Shown: piece by piece, positions 36,085 to 45,317 of the stretch | How the letters are laid out: each line of letters begins with the position of its first letter | Numbering within the stretch: the stretch's first letter is position 1 | Assembly: GCF_902374955.1 (NCBI RefSeq) | Contig: NZ_CABKRX010000088.1 | Coordinates: forward strand, 5,588-69,587 | Source: Bacillus massilioanorexius | GTDB lineage: Bacteria > Bacillota > Bacilli > Bacillales > DSM-1321 | Direction of reading: 5' to 3' | DNA: 64,000 bases | Notes under the pieces: generated by a model | The model's database searches: none | Told to the model about the DNA's origin: nothing | What the model saw: the letters and a program-made list of their open reading frames with translations, nothing else | Position numbers and translations under genes: made by a program

Positions 36085-36965
36085 TTCTTTACCACCTCCA
36101 TAAACACACTCTCCAATGTCAGCTTCTCTTTTTGAAATTGGATAATATCAAGATGATGATTCAGACACCATTGTAGAAGCTCTTCCTTACTTTTCTCATT
36201 CTGTAGGGTTAAATTAGCCGTCTTAGCATCTAGCATATTGACATTTTTAATAAAATTACATGTATTGAAATCACTTGGAAAATCATTTGATATTTTTAAC
36301 GTATAAGTCTTTGTGGTTTGGGAGAGCAATTGATCTAATGTTCCTTGTGCAATAATGGAACCTTCTTTCATAAACAAGACGTCATCACTAATTTCCTCTG
36401 CATCGTGTAAAACATGTGTAGAATAAACAATGGTTGTTTTCCCCTTTAATCCTGACAAAATATTCATAACATCTCGTCTACCAACAGGATCAAGCGCAGA
36501 TACTGGTTCATCTAGAAAGAGTAATGAAGGTTCATGTAACAAGGCTTGAGCAAGACCAAGTCTTTGTTTCATTCCTCCAGAAAAACCTTGAATTTTTCTA
36601 TTGCTAGCTTCAGTAAGTCCTGTAGAGTCTAATACCTCTTCCACCTTTATTTTTAATTGTGATTTGTTTATTTGAGATACTTTCCCCATAAACATTAAAA
36701 ACTCTTTAGCAGTCATCCAATTATAGAAACTTGGGATTTGAGGAAGAAAGCCAATTTCTTTTTTCCAATTATTTGTTCTATGAAAAGATACCTCACCTTG
36801 ATCACTGTCTAATAAACCGACAAGTATTTTCAAAAGAGTTGTTTTCCCAGCACCATTAGGACCAATTAAAGCAACACATCTTCCTTTTTTGATTTGAAAG
36901 CTTACATCTTGTAAAACCTTTCTATTTTGAAAACTTTTTGTAATGTTTTTCACAATGATATTCAT
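36081..36965 (-). CDS. yxlF: ABC transporter ATPase, YxlF-like
   Basis: An ABC-2 exporter ATPase of 294 aa: Walker A GPNGAGKTT, signature FSGGMKQRLGLAQ, Walker B LLFLDEPVSALDP. The frame opens at 36986, but the ATG at 36965 has AAGGAT 7 bases upstream and gives the normal N-terminus (MNIIVKNITKSF). It sits between yxlE and yxlG. Confidence 0.88.
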   Translation of the reverse strand: MNIIVKNITKSFQNRKVLQDVSFQIKKGRCVALIGPNGAGKTTLLKILVGLLDSDQGEVSFHRTNNWKKEIGFLPQIPSFYNWMTAKEFLMFMGKVSQINKSQLKIKVEEVLDSTGLTEASNRKIQGFSGGMKQRLGLAQALLHEPSLLFLDEPVSALDPVGRRDVMNILSGLKGKTTIVYSTHVLHDAEEISDDVLFMKEGSIIAQGTLDQLLSQTTKTYTLKISNDFPSDFNTCNFIKNVNMLDAKTANLTLQNEKSKEELLQWCLNHHLDIIQFQKEKLTLESVFMEVVKK

Positions 36966-36966
36966 A

Positions 36967-37161
36967 TTATCTATCCTTTCTACCAAATATAAAGTAGACT
37001 ACAGGACCTATTAAATTAACGAAAAGAATAATGATTGTCCATAACCATTTAGGACCTCTAGTCTCTTCCTGTTTAATAAGACTAACAAGAGCCGTAACCA
37101 TTAATATAAGTTGTAGAATGATAATAGGTACTAGTATTTGTAACAACAACGTTTTATCCAT
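36967..37161 (-). CDS. yxlE: PLDc_N-domain small membrane protein, YxlE-like
   Basis: A 64-aa protein with two hydrophobic segments and a C-terminal GPVVYFIFGRKDR, the hallmark of the PLDc_N (cardiolipin synthase N-terminal) domain. B. subtilis YxlE is the same size and type and helps YxlC hold down SigY. RBS GAGGGAGAGGG. Confidence 0.82.
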   Translation of the reverse strand: MDKTLLLQILVPIIILQLILMVTALVSLIKQEETRGPKWLWTIIILFVNLIGPVVYFIFGRKDR

Positions 37162-37386
37162 CTATTCCCTCTCCCTTTTTTTATCTGGATACACAACACA
37201 AAAATAATACAGAATCGCGCTTGATGGAATATTTAATAAGCCAATAAATCCCCAAAACCATGCATTTTTTCCTCTTTTTTTTGCAGAAAGAAAAATGATT
37301 GTGCTTTGAGTCAATAATACGGACGTTAAAACAATCCAAAATATAACCTGAATAGGAAATGGTAAATCTAAAACATTTACACTCAT
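37162..37386 (-). CDS. yxlD: Small membrane protein, YxlD-like
   Basis: A 74-aa protein with two hydrophobic segments (~10-30 and ~42-62) and a positively charged tail (PDKKRERE). Position and size match YxlD of the sigY operon. I start at the ATG that overlaps the yxlC stop (ATGA); an ATG two codons earlier (37392) is also possible. Confidence 0.75.
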   Translation of the reverse strand: MSVNVLDLPFPIQVIFWIVLTSVLLTQSTIIFLSAKKRGKNAWFWGFIGLLNIPSSAILYYFCVVYPDKKRERE

Positions 37387-37694
37387 ACACATTGATCCTC
37401 TTTATGGCGATTTTTTCTTTCGAAATACGTATATATTAGAGCAAGACATATACCTAACACTTGAATTACAAAATAAATAACCGTTGCCTTCATTAATAAA
37501 GTTGTTAATAAAAGGATGATTCCAAAAGCGATAATCATAAATGCCATTAGTTCTCTTTTTTGCGATTTTTTGTATTCTTCTTTTTTGTCCTTTAATAAAA
37601 CGGAAAGTGTCGCATGATTTGGTGGGGTAACATCGTACAACTCATCCACTTTCTTGAATGCGTGCTTTATTAATTTTTCTTCTTCATTTTTCAT
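37383..37694 (-). CDS. yxlC: Anti-sigma-Y factor, YxlC-like
   Basis: A 103-aa protein with a soluble N-terminal half (EEEKLIKHAFKKVDELYDV), then two hydrophobic segments (~48-70 and ~72-90) and a basic tail. It overlaps sigY by 11 bases, the usual layout of an anti-sigma gene. In B. subtilis, YxlC inhibits SigY with help from YxlD and YxlE; the same role is likely here. Confidence 0.8.
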   Translation of the reverse strand: MKNEEEKLIKHAFKKVDELYDVTPPNHATLSVLLKDKKEEYKKSQKRELMAFMIIAFGIILLLTTLLMKATVIYFVIQVLGICLALIYTYFERKNRHKEDQCV

Positions 37695-38238
37695 TCACTT
37701 GCAACTCCTTTCTTACAAGTAATATACTTTTATGAACTCTAGATTTAACCGTACCCTCTTTTATCCCTAACATTTCGGCTATCTCTTCATAGGTAAATCC
37801 ATAATAATGCTTTAATAATAAAGAAATCCGATGATTCGCATCCAACTTCTGAATAATCTCCATCAATTCATCGTATTCATAGCCATTGTGCTGCATTTGC
37901 CAACGTAAAACATCAGAATAATTTTCTTTCGTCTTTTTAAATAACCATCTCTCTCTTTTCTTTTTTCTCAAATAATCGATATAGATCCTTGTTGCAATTG
38001 TAATCATCCAGCTTGTCAATTTACTCGAACCATCATATTTTTGAATGTGTAAGTAACATTTCAACATGGTTTCTTGCAATATTTCTTCAGCTATTAGCGG
38101 ATCGAATGTCATTTTGATAATGTACTTATAAAGAAAAGAATAATGAATTTGAAAAAGTTCAACAAATGCCTCTTCATCGCCAGATTGTGCTCTACCTATA
38201 AGATGTTCTTCATCCTCTATATCAATATTTCCATTCAT
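37684..38238 (-). CDS. sigY: ECF RNA polymerase sigma factor SigY
   Basis: A 184-aa ECF sigma factor. Region 2 runs from DEEAFVELFQIHYSFLYKYI to RIYIDYLRKKKRER (-10 recognition), region 4 has FTYEEIAEMLGIKEGTVKSR as the helix-turn-helix. The frame reaches 38310, but the ATG at 38238 follows AAGGAGG by 7 bases. Identity as SigY rests on the full downstream gene order yxlC-D-E-F-G and on the promoter at 38271. Confidence 0.88.
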   Translation of the reverse strand: MNGNIDIEDEEHLIGRAQSGDEEAFVELFQIHYSFLYKYIIKMTFDPLIAEEILQETMLKCYLHIQKYDGSSKLTSWMITIATRIYIDYLRKKKRERWLFKKTKENYSDVLRWQMQHNGYEYDELMEIIQKLDANHRISLLLKHYYGFTYEEIAEMLGIKEGTVKSRVHKSILLVRKELQVNEK

Positions 38239-38270
38239 TATGTGCCTCCTTTTTGTTGAACTACCTATAA

Positions 38271-38296
38271 TACGATTCCCATGCGCAAATCGTTCA
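38271..38296 (-). promoter_or_regulatory. Predicted SigY-dependent autoregulatory promoter
   Basis: On the minus strand TGAACG, a 16-base spacer and CGTA lie about 33 bases upstream of the sigY start. The known SigY consensus is TGAACG-N16-CGTC, so the -35 and spacing match exactly and the -10 has one difference. Confidence 0.75.
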
Positions 38297-38597
38297 CTAT
38301 TTTTATTCATTTATTTTTCTCTTTTTTAAAAAATACTTAAATCATTCCCAAAAACCTATACACTACATATAGACTCTACCTCATCTAATATGAACCTTTC
38401 TTCACTATTTGGCTTTTTTCGATCATTCCGTTTTACTTTCCAAAAAAGTGTAGAATGCCAATTATTATCAAACTTACTATAAAAAAGTGACAAACTACGT
38501 AAATATAATTAAATATTTAGCAAAGGTTTATACAAGTTAAAAATGGGAAATAATTTTAGCGTATGTTAATTACCATTTAGATACGGAGGAATTTTAC
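38297..38597. other. Divergent promoter region sigY / YusW lipoprotein
   Basis: No further gene seen. Plus-strand sequence just before 38598 has the ribosome site CGGAGGAA; a clear vegetative promoter was not singled out. Confidence 0.4.
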
Positions 38598-39104
38598 ATG
38601 AAGACTTTAAGAGTATTAATAATATGTAGCTCTCTACTATTATTAGCCGCTTGTGGCAATGATGACGACAAAGATAAAGTAACAAATCCACCAAATAATG
38701 CACCCGCTGAAAATAATAATGGAACGGATGCAACCGATACAACAGATACGAATGATTCAACAGATCAATCCAATCAAAATCAAACAAATATCCCTTTTAC
38801 CTCTTTCGATTTAGATGTTGATTATGCAAACTTTAAATCATTTGAAGTTGAATATGAAAACGAATCTGATGGTATGGAGGCAAAACTCGAAGATGAGTTA
38901 AATAATCGTAAAATTAGAGGCGATGAAGCCTTTGCTGAAATGCAAAGTCGTTTTCAACAATTTAAGTTTGATCAAAACACATCGGTTGATGAAGTAATTG
39001 ATGAAGTTTTAAAATCCTTCAACTTAAAATCAGACTTTAAAAAGTTTGACCTAGAAATAAAATTTGCGGATGGTACAGAAAAAGAATACCAAAAGACACA
39101 ATAA
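38598..39104 (+). CDS. YusW-type lipoprotein
   Basis: A 168-aa predicted lipoprotein: signal peptide with lipobox LAAC (Cys19), then a low-complexity Asn/Asp/Thr-rich linker (~22-65), then a C-terminal domain (FDLDVDYANFKSFEVEYE onward) of the YusW type repeated with acidic/Lys-rich strands. Function is unknown. It stands alone with a terminator at 39324. Confidence 0.78.
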   Translation: MKTLRVLIICSSLLLLAACGNDDDKDKVTNPPNNAPAENNNGTDATDTTDTNDSTDQSNQNQTNIPFTSFDLDVDYANFKSFEVEYENESDGMEAKLEDELNNRKIRGDEAFAEMQSRFQQFKFDQNTSVDEVIDEVLKSFNLKSDFKKFDLEIKFADGTEKEYQKTQ

Positions 39105-39121
39105 GATCTACCAACATCACA

Positions 39122-39293
39122 ATGGCTGTTTTCGTATACTTCGTTCCTTTGAACAAGTGAATATTGGCTGAGTTTAATTCAGCTGCTAATAGGAGACTTT
39201 TTTCCCCACAAGGTAGGCAGTGAGCTCGGCATAAATTACTTTGTGGAGATCTCACATCTCCCACTGCTCATGGAAGAGTCTCGATTTGAAAAC
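39122..39293 (+). repeat. Dispersed intergenic repeat, near-complete copy
   Basis: Begins GTTTTCGTATACTTCGTTCC, continues GAACAAGTGAATATTGGCTG and ends with TCTCCCACTGCTCATGGAAG. The same order of blocks appears on the opposite strand at 56105-56242 (GTTTTCGCATACTTTTGTT, GGCT, TATCCCACTGCTTCC, GAAGTCTC). Non-coding; short frames through it are not genes. Confidence 0.65.
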
Positions 39294-39323
39294 AACATTA
39301 TTTTAGAAAACGACCATAAAAAT

Positions 39324-39373
39324 AAAGAAAGCTGAATCATTATATAAACCATATGACTCGGCTTTCTTTTTTT
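39324..39373 (+). terminator. Terminator after the YusW-type gene
   Basis: Stem AAAGAAAGC / GCTTTCTTT (plus inner GA-C pairs) followed by a T7 run on the plus strand. Confidence 0.75.
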
Positions 39374-39568
39374 ATCATCACTTATTTTGGATCACTGTGT
39401 CGATGTGTAAAACAAGAAATATAAATCATAAATCTCTGAGTCTCCTACGGAAGAAGTAAGCTATATAAAATCCTTTTTTAATTCAGAAGAAAATTGGTAG
39501 AACTAAAAACGGATGATAGCCATATTCAACACAGATCATAATCAATAACCTCATAACATCATTACATA
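39374..39568. other. Intergenic region, no gene seen
   Basis: Between the YusW terminator and the end of the SDR gene; no open frame or structure of note. Confidence 0.4.
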
Positions 39569-40321
39569 TCAAACAGCTGAATAGCCACCTTCAATAGGTA
39601 ATTCTATTCCTGTGATAAAAGATGATTCATCAGAAGCTAAGAATAGGACACCATTCGCTATATCTCTTGGTTTACCTAATCGTGGCAATGGCGTATTCGC
39701 TTTAAACCAATTCATCATATGTTCATTTGTAAACATATCTTTAGTCATTGGTGTTTCAATATACCCTGGATGTACGGAATTGCAGCGAATATTATGTTTT
39801 GCATAGTCAATGGCTACAGCTTTTGTTAATAAGCGCAATGCACCTTTTGATGCAGTGTATGGACTTGCACCACTTCCACCTGTTAAACCTGCAATAGAAG
39901 AAATATTAACGATGCTTCCACTTTCATTTTCCATCATTATAGGTAAGACATATTTCATTCCGAGAAATGCACCTGTTAAATTAATATCCATTACTTTATT
40001 CCATTCTGCTACTGATGTTTCATGTAGTGATTTATTTATCGTAATACCTGCATTATTAACAAGGATATCTATTTTTCCAAATTGACTAACTGCTTCTTTT
40101 ACGACTGATTTCCAATTTTCTTCAGAGGAAACATCATGATAGAAACCAATTGCATGGCCACCGTTTGCTTTTATTTCTTCAACTACATCTTGTACTTTTT
40201 CAGCTTGGACATCAGTAACAACAACCTTTGCTCCTTCTTGAGCAAATAAAATGGCTTCATCTTTTCCTTGTCCACCACCAGCACCAGTAATGATAGCTAC
40301 TTTATTCTCTAATCTTCCCAT
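39569..40321 (-). CDS. SDR-family oxidoreductase
   Basis: Classical short-chain dehydrogenase of 250 aa. The cofactor loop is TGAGGGQGKDEA (near residues 13-24), NNAGIT is present, and the catalytic Ser (NISSIAG) and YTASK motif are intact. Asp at the end of strand 2 (VVTDV) favours NAD over NADP. Substrate unknown (many relatives are annotated as glucose 1-dehydrogenase or 3-oxoacyl-ACP reductase). Monocistronic. Confidence 0.87.
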   Translation of the reverse strand: MGRLENKVAIITGAGGGQGKDEAILFAQEGAKVVVTDVQAEKVQDVVEEIKANGGHAIGFYHDVSSEENWKSVVKEAVSQFGKIDILVNNAGITINKSLHETSVAEWNKVMDINLTGAFLGMKYVLPIMMENESGSIVNISSIAGLTGGSGASPYTASKGALRLLTKAVAIDYAKHNIRCNSVHPGYIETPMTKDMFTNEHMMNWFKANTPLPRLGKPRDIANGVLFLASDESSFITGIELPIEGGYSAV

Positions 40322-40577
40322 TAATATTCAGCTCCTTATCGAATAATATTGCTATACGATATTGATATACCACAATATCATTTTCTCAAACGTATAATTT
40401 AGGTTCTGAAAGATCTTTACTTTTCTTTTTAAGACCATAGAAGAATCATTATGCTTTTTTAACAATTTAGACATAACTTCCAATGAAAACATGCAAGATA
40501 ATATTAGATTGCTCGACAATATGGTAATATTATTATGTTACATAATTCACAACTATCAAATTATAGGAGGAGTTTAT

Positions 40578-41012
40578 ATGAGCAAATTACACCCATTAAT
40601 GAATCAACAACTAACAAACTGGACAGTTTTGTACACAAAACTACACAATTATCATTGGTATGTTAAAGGAGCGAACTTCTTTACCTTACATGTTAAATTT
40701 GAAGAATTCTATACAGAAACAGCTACATACATTGATGAAATCGCAGAACGTTTACTTACAATTGGTGGACAACCTGTAGCAACATTAAAAGAAACTTTAG
40801 AAGTTGCTACTATCAAAGAAGCTAATGGTGGCGAAAGTGCTGATGATATGGTAAAAATCATTCTTCAAGACTTCACTACTTTAACTAAAGATATTGAACA
40901 ATTATTGGAAGTAGCAGAAGAAGCAAAAGATGAAGAAACAGCAGATCTTTTCTTAGGCATTAAAGCAACTCTAGAAAAACATATCTGGATGCTCCAAGCA
41001 TACTTAGGATAA
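40578..41012 (+). CDS. dps: Dps/MrgA-family ferritin-like protein
   Basis: A 144-aa Dps protein that binds and mineralises iron and may protect DNA in oxidative stress. The inter-subunit ferroxidase residues are visible in LHNYHWYVKG and FEEFYTETATYIDEIAERL. An open frame extends upstream, but the ATG at 40578 follows AGGAGG and gives the standard start MSKLHPLMNQQ. The upstream TAATATTATTATGTTA loosely resembles a PerR box. Terminator follows at once. Confidence 0.9.
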   Translation: MSKLHPLMNQQLTNWTVLYTKLHNYHWYVKGANFFTLHVKFEEFYTETATYIDEIAERLLTIGGQPVATLKETLEVATIKEANGGESADDMVKIILQDFTTLTKDIEQLLEVAEEAKDEETADLFLGIKATLEKHIWMLQAYLG

Positions 41013-41014
41013 AT

Positions 41015-41060
41015 AGAAAAAAAGAGTCCATTCAAATTTTTTGAATGGACTCTTTTTTCT
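41015..41060. terminator. Terminator after dps
   Basis: Near-perfect stem AAAAGAGTCCATTCAA / TTGAATGGACTCTTTT with a short T loop, followed by T-rich sequence on both strands. Confidence 0.85.
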
Positions 41061-41313
41061 ATTTGTTGTTTTAGCAAACTTTGATGACACATGAACAATA
41101 TAGATATAGGTTGAATTTTGCTTCAGAATGCTCGTTTACTGCGAGACAGACAGACGCTTTCATCCAGGTTTTTTAATCAAACTTTTGAAAACATCCTTCG
41201 TTTTTTAATCATCATTTTATGTTAACCCTTCACTCTAGCTCCTTAACCCATCTAGTTTATAAACCAACATAATTTTGATACTCATTGGTACTACCAAGAA
41301 AGTAGTGCTTTAC
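41061..41313. other. Intergenic region with decayed repeat
   Basis: No gene. Bases ~41070-41160 (AACTTTGATGACACATGAACAATATAG..TAGGTTGAATTT) look like a worn copy of the dispersed repeat described at 39122. Confidence 0.4.
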
Positions 41314-42033
41314 TTATTTATCTTCTACAACAATATAGGCTGCCTTCACAGGTCCATGAACACCTACAACAAGAATCATCTCAATATCAGCAGAATAACT
41401 AGGACCCGATACAAAATTTATACTTGATGGAACTAACTCTCCTCTTTGTACTGAGTCACGGAGGTATTTAGCGGCCTGCGTTATTCTTGGAACTATCGTA
41501 CTCTTAGGAATAATGGCAATATACGTTTTCGGTAATAAACTGACAGCTCTTCCCTTTTCTTTACTACTCAACAATAATACTGTTGCTGACTCAGCTAAAG
41601 TTAATTCACTAAAAGTTATCCCAACATTAGATTTTTCAGCTAATGCCATATTATCTACATCCCCATCAGGATTCCACTCATGAAGAGGATGACCTTCATT
41701 TGGCAGCTCCTTTTTTAACAAATCCGCAATACCAAATTCTTCAAAGCGCTCGTCTTTAGTAATAGTGATGGGACCTCCACCAAAGTAATCAATCGCTGCC
41801 TTTAATGTATGAACTAAATTTTCTGAATTCGTTTGATAATAATCAGTATGAATTTTCGTGCAATGTTCCTTCATGATTTCTAACAATTCATCAGTCGTTT
41901 TATCTTTCAACACTTCATGCTGAGGCTGAAATTTATATGATGGACGCTCCACTCCTGACAATCTTGGTTTTCTACCAAGATTACTAGCAATGTTATTTAG
42001 AAATTTTTCACGGTTTTGAATGGTACCTGCCAT
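41314..42033 (-). CDS. lutC: L-lactate utilisation protein LutC
   Basis: A 239-aa LUD-domain protein (YvbY/LutC type). It has the conserved NVGITFSELTLAESATVLLLSS and the closing LVVGVHGPVKAAYIVVEDK. Third gene of lutABC, which together form an iron-sulfur L-lactate oxidising system producing pyruvate. Start overlaps the lutB stop by one base. Confidence 0.92.
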   Translation of the reverse strand: MAGTIQNREKFLNNIASNLGRKPRLSGVERPSYKFQPQHEVLKDKTTDELLEIMKEHCTKIHTDYYQTNSENLVHTLKAAIDYFGGGPITITKDERFEEFGIADLLKKELPNEGHPLHEWNPDGDVDNMALAEKSNVGITFSELTLAESATVLLLSSKEKGRAVSLLPKTYIAIIPKSTIVPRITQAAKYLRDSVQRGELVPSSINFVSGPSYSADIEMILVVGVHGPVKAAYIVVEDK

Positions 42034-43460
42034 TATGATTGACCACCTTTCTCACGATTCGCAAACCAATCACGGAATCTTTCTTTATTTGGAGCAGGAA
42101 AATCACGAATTTCTGTCCAGGCTTTCAGTGGCCCAGGTCCATTGGATATTTTATCATTGTCTGTAAATGGACTCATCGCAGATGGAGCAATTTTGGAACC
42201 AATCTTATAAAGCATTGGAGATGCTGCACCTAACCCGAAAGCCTTCATAGCTAATTTCTCAGAAATAGGCGCTTTACCTTCCCTCTCCACGATATTTTGA
42301 CGATGCTTATGTAACAATTCATGTAATGGTATTTTAACAGGACAAGCATCTGTACAGGCTGCACATAAAGTAGATGCGTAAGGTAATTCCTTATATTCAT
42401 CATATCCTCCAAGTAAAGGAGTGAGAACGGCACCAATTGGTCCAGAATAGATAGATCCATAAGAATGGCCACCTATATGACGATATACTGGACATACATT
42501 GACGCATGCTGCACAACGAATACATTGCAGAACCGATTGGAATTCAGTACCTAAAATTTTCGAACGTCCGTTATCAACAATAACTAAATGAAATTCTTCA
42601 GGACCATCTACTTCACCAGGCTTTCTAGGACCGGTAGTAATAGATACGTAACTTGATAATTTTTGACCGACAGCACTTCTTGTTAACATTCCAACCAATA
42701 CTTCAAACTCTTCAAATGTAGGGACGATTCGTTCCATTCCCATTACAGTGATTTGTGTTTTCGGTATAGTTGTAGCTAATCTACCATTCCCCTCATTCGT
42801 TACTAGACTTACTGATCCAGTTTCTGCGATAGCAAAATTACATCCAGTAACTCCAATATCAGCCGTCAAAAAATCAGGTCTTAGCACTTCACGCACATGA
42901 TTAGTCAGCTCACTTGCATCCGATGATTTTGTATAACCGATTTTTTCAGCAAATACTTCTCTTACCTGCTCTTTATTTTTATGTAAAGAAGGTGCGACGA
43001 TATGTGAAGGTCGATCATGATCATCAATTTGTAAGATATACTCACCTAAATCCGTTTCTACCACATCACAGCCTATTTCCTCTAAAACATCATTTAAATT
43101 AATTTCTTCCGTAACCATCGATTTTGATTTAACAATCTTTTTGGCGTTTTTCTTAATTGCTACTTCTTTAATATATTGGCTCGCTTCTTCAGCAGTTTCT
43201 GCAAAGAATACATGACCACCTAAATTTGAAACATTTTCAGTTAATTGATATAAATAGAAATCCAAATTTTCAAGAACATGCTGTCTTATTTCTTCACCAT
43301 GATTACGCCAATCTTCCCAATTGCCTAATTCATCAACGGCTGTATTTCTCGAACTATGTAATCGTTGTTGCGCACTTGAAACTGCCTGTCTCATAAACGT
43401 ATTAGACAATCCTTTTTCAATTCGATCTCCAAAATTGTCCGTACCGATTCTCATTGCCAC
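42033..43460 (-). CDS. lutB: L-lactate utilisation iron-sulfur protein LutB
   Basis: A 475-aa protein with an N-terminal LUD domain (ADIGVTGCNFAIAETGSVSL) and a ferredoxin-like region with CIRCAACVNVCPVYR and CAACTDACPVKIP, followed by a C-terminal LutB domain. GTG start at 43460 preserves the family start MAMRIGTD. Second gene of lutABC. Confidence 0.93.
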   Translation of the reverse strand: MAMRIGTDNFGDRIEKGLSNTFMRQAVSSAQQRLHSSRNTAVDELGNWEDWRNHGEEIRQHVLENLDFYLYQLTENVSNLGGHVFFAETAEEASQYIKEVAIKKNAKKIVKSKSMVTEEINLNDVLEEIGCDVVETDLGEYILQIDDHDRPSHIVAPSLHKNKEQVREVFAEKIGYTKSSDASELTNHVREVLRPDFLTADIGVTGCNFAIAETGSVSLVTNEGNGRLATTIPKTQITVMGMERIVPTFEEFEVLVGMLTRSAVGQKLSSYVSITTGPRKPGEVDGPEEFHLVIVDNGRSKILGTEFQSVLQCIRCAACVNVCPVYRHIGGHSYGSIYSGPIGAVLTPLLGGYDEYKELPYASTLCAACTDACPVKIPLHELLHKHRQNIVEREGKAPISEKLAMKAFGLGAASPMLYKIGSKIAPSAMSPFTDNDKISNGPGPLKAWTEIRDFPAPNKERFRDWFANREKGGQS

Positions 43461-43503
43461 TTTGCTTCAACTCCTATCCATATTCTTTCTTTTTCTATAC
43501 TAT

Positions 43504-44220
43504 TCATCGACTATTAAGCACTTCGGCAATATGTAGAACTTTTATTGGTTTTCCTTTACGTTCAATTCTTCCACCAATATTCATTAAGCATCCTGGATCA
43601 GCACCAATGATATATTCTGATTCCGTTTCTTCTATGCATTGAACCTTTTCATCTACCATTTGTTCAGAAATTTGACCCATTTTCACTGAGAATGTGCCAC
43701 CAAAACCACAACAGTTTTGTTTATTTGGTAATGAAGTATATTCCAAGCCTTTCACATTATTTAATAACGTGATTGGTGCATCTTTAACACCCAATAATCT
43801 CGTCATATGGCAGGATGTATGATATGTAACTTTGCCTTCAAAACGTGCTCCTACATCTTCTATTTTTAATACATCTACAATAAACTGCGTTAACTCATAT
43901 GTTTTATTAGCCAGTTCTTCTGCTTTACTCTTCCATTTGACATCATCCTGAAAAATATGAGGATACTCTTTAAACATCGTAGCGCATGAGCCTGAGGGAG
44001 AGACGACATATTCAGCATGTTCGAATGCCTGTATCATTTTTTTCATAGCTTCTTTAGATTCTTTTACATAACCACTATTATAAGCCGGTTGTCCACAACA
44101 AATTTGAGCTGCCGGAAAGTCTACTTCACAGCCTAATCGTTCCAATAGCTCTACAGTTGCCTTTCCAGCATTAGCATTGAACATGTCTACTAAACAAGTG
44201 GCAAATAGACTAACTTTCAT
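43504..44220 (-). CDS. lutA: L-lactate utilisation protein LutA
   Basis: A 238-aa protein with two CCG domains (ICCGQPAYNSG and NCCGFGGTF), the cysteine-rich fold shared with GlcF and heterodisulfide reductase. Subunit of the LutABC lactate oxidation complex. First gene of the operon; ribosome site GGGGGAT sits just downstream of the LutR-type palindrome at 44244. Confidence 0.92.
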   Translation of the reverse strand: MKVSLFATCLVDMFNANAGKATVELLERLGCEVDFPAAQICCGQPAYNSGYVKESKEAMKKMIQAFEHAEYVVSPSGSCATMFKEYPHIFQDDVKWKSKAEELANKTYELTQFIVDVLKIEDVGARFEGKVTYHTSCHMTRLLGVKDAPITLLNNVKGLEYTSLPNKQNCCGFGGTFSVKMGQISEQMVDEKVQCIEETESEYIIGADPGCLMNIGGRIERKGKPIKVLHIAEVLNSR

Positions 44221-44243
44221 TTTTTTATCCCCCTATATGATTT

Positions 44244-44272
44244 TAGGTAAGGTCATCTGATGACCTTACCTA
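44244..44272 (-). promoter_or_regulatory. Probable LutR operator upstream of lutA
   Basis: A 29-base perfect palindrome (14-bp arms around one central base) whose core is TCATC-N-GATGA, the pattern I recall for the B. subtilis LutR box. It ends 23 bases before the lutA start, so bound LutR would block transcription. It could double as a terminator stem for lutR. Confidence 0.75.
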
Positions 44273-44359
44273 ATTATAAGCTATATTACATGTTAAATTA
44301 ACTATTTTTTTGAATAAATCTAAATTATCTAAAAATACTACATACATACAGCGTTTTGA

Positions 44360-45085
44360 TCATTTTTTATTTTCATTATATAAGGCTAGGTTTTTCTCAA
44401 CGACAGTAATATGATTCCACATTGTTAATTCTGCTAATTTGTCATTCTTTTGGACAATAGCATCTAAGATCGCTAAATGGTCTTGATAGATTTGTTCTAC
44501 CTTTCTTTCTTGCGAATACAGCCAAATTTTCCTTGTTTCTTTCATATTGACTTCCATCATTGCCGACACATTCTCCATAAGCTTATAAAGCATTGGATTA
44601 CGAGTCGCTCTAGCAATCCCTAAATGGAATAAAATATCTAACCTCTCTTGCTCCTCTTCCTTCTCAAAAACCTCTTTCATTTCATTTAATATAGATTGTA
44701 AGTATTCTATATCTACTTCACTTCTATTACGGGCAGCTACTCCGACTACTCCAATTTCAATAATCTTACGAACCTCAAGCAAATGAATGACATCATTATG
44801 ATTCATTAAAATAGCAGGCGAGATAGAAAAATCCAAATCGTCAACATCAAATTGTTTAATATAAGTTCCTTCCCCCTGCCTCATTTCTACTAAGCCCATC
44901 GCTCTTAAGGCACTTAAGGCTTCTCTAATAGCGGACCTGCCAACTTGAAAATTCTCTGCAAGCTGTTGTACAGAGTCTAACTTATCTCCAGGTTTCAATT
45001 CCCCACTTTTTATCATATTATGAAGTGCTTCAGATACTTCTTCATACAATTTTCTTTTTTTTATTTTTTTATACTCAATCCCCAT
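44360..45085 (-). CDS. lutR: GntR/FadR-family regulator LutR
   Basis: A 241-aa repressor with an N-terminal winged helix (LAENFQVGRSAIREALSAL) and a C-terminal FCD ligand domain (~100-230) with His ligands for a metal site. Directly upstream of lutABC on the same strand, with 139 bases between. LutR represses lactate use and is relieved by L-lactate in B. subtilis. RBS AGGAG. Confidence 0.87.
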   Translation of the reverse strand: MGIEYKKIKKRKLYEEVSEALHNMIKSGELKPGDKLDSVQQLAENFQVGRSAIREALSALRAMGLVEMRQGEGTYIKQFDVDDLDFSISPAILMNHNDVIHLLEVRKIIEIGVVGVAARNRSEVDIEYLQSILNEMKEVFEKEEEQERLDILFHLGIARATRNPMLYKLMENVSAMMEVNMKETRKIWLYSQERKVEQIYQDHLAILDAIVQKNDKLAELTMWNHITVVEKNLALYNENKK

Positions 45086-45235
45086 TGCACTTCACTCCTA
45101 GTTTAATATCTATAATATCTAGATGTAAATCTCAATATCTTTAATTTATAGGAAATTTGTATATTTTGTAAAGTTTCACATTTATAAGAAATAGAAGCGG
45201 AATTTAGATTGTATTTTTTCTCTGGTAAAAATGAC

Positions 45236-45271
45236 AAAAGGTATGGAGAGGATTTCCTTTCCATACCTTTT
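45236..45271 (-). terminator. Terminator of hmp
   Basis: Perfect 12-bp stem (AAAAGGTATGGA / TCCATACCTTTT) with a 12-base loop; the stem's T-run serves as the tail on the minus strand or reverse. Confidence 0.75.
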
Positions 45272-45317
45272 ATCAATAATCAGTTGCTTTCAAAAATTTT
45301 TAGGAAGCATTTTTATC

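Noticed and set aside
39037..39264. Minus-strand frame of 75 codons
   Set aside because: Lies in the dispersed repeat and antisense to the YusW gene end.
40510..40550. PerR box before dps
   Set aside because: TAATATTATTATGTTA only loosely resembles the PerR consensus in AT-rich DNA; not strong enough for a feature.
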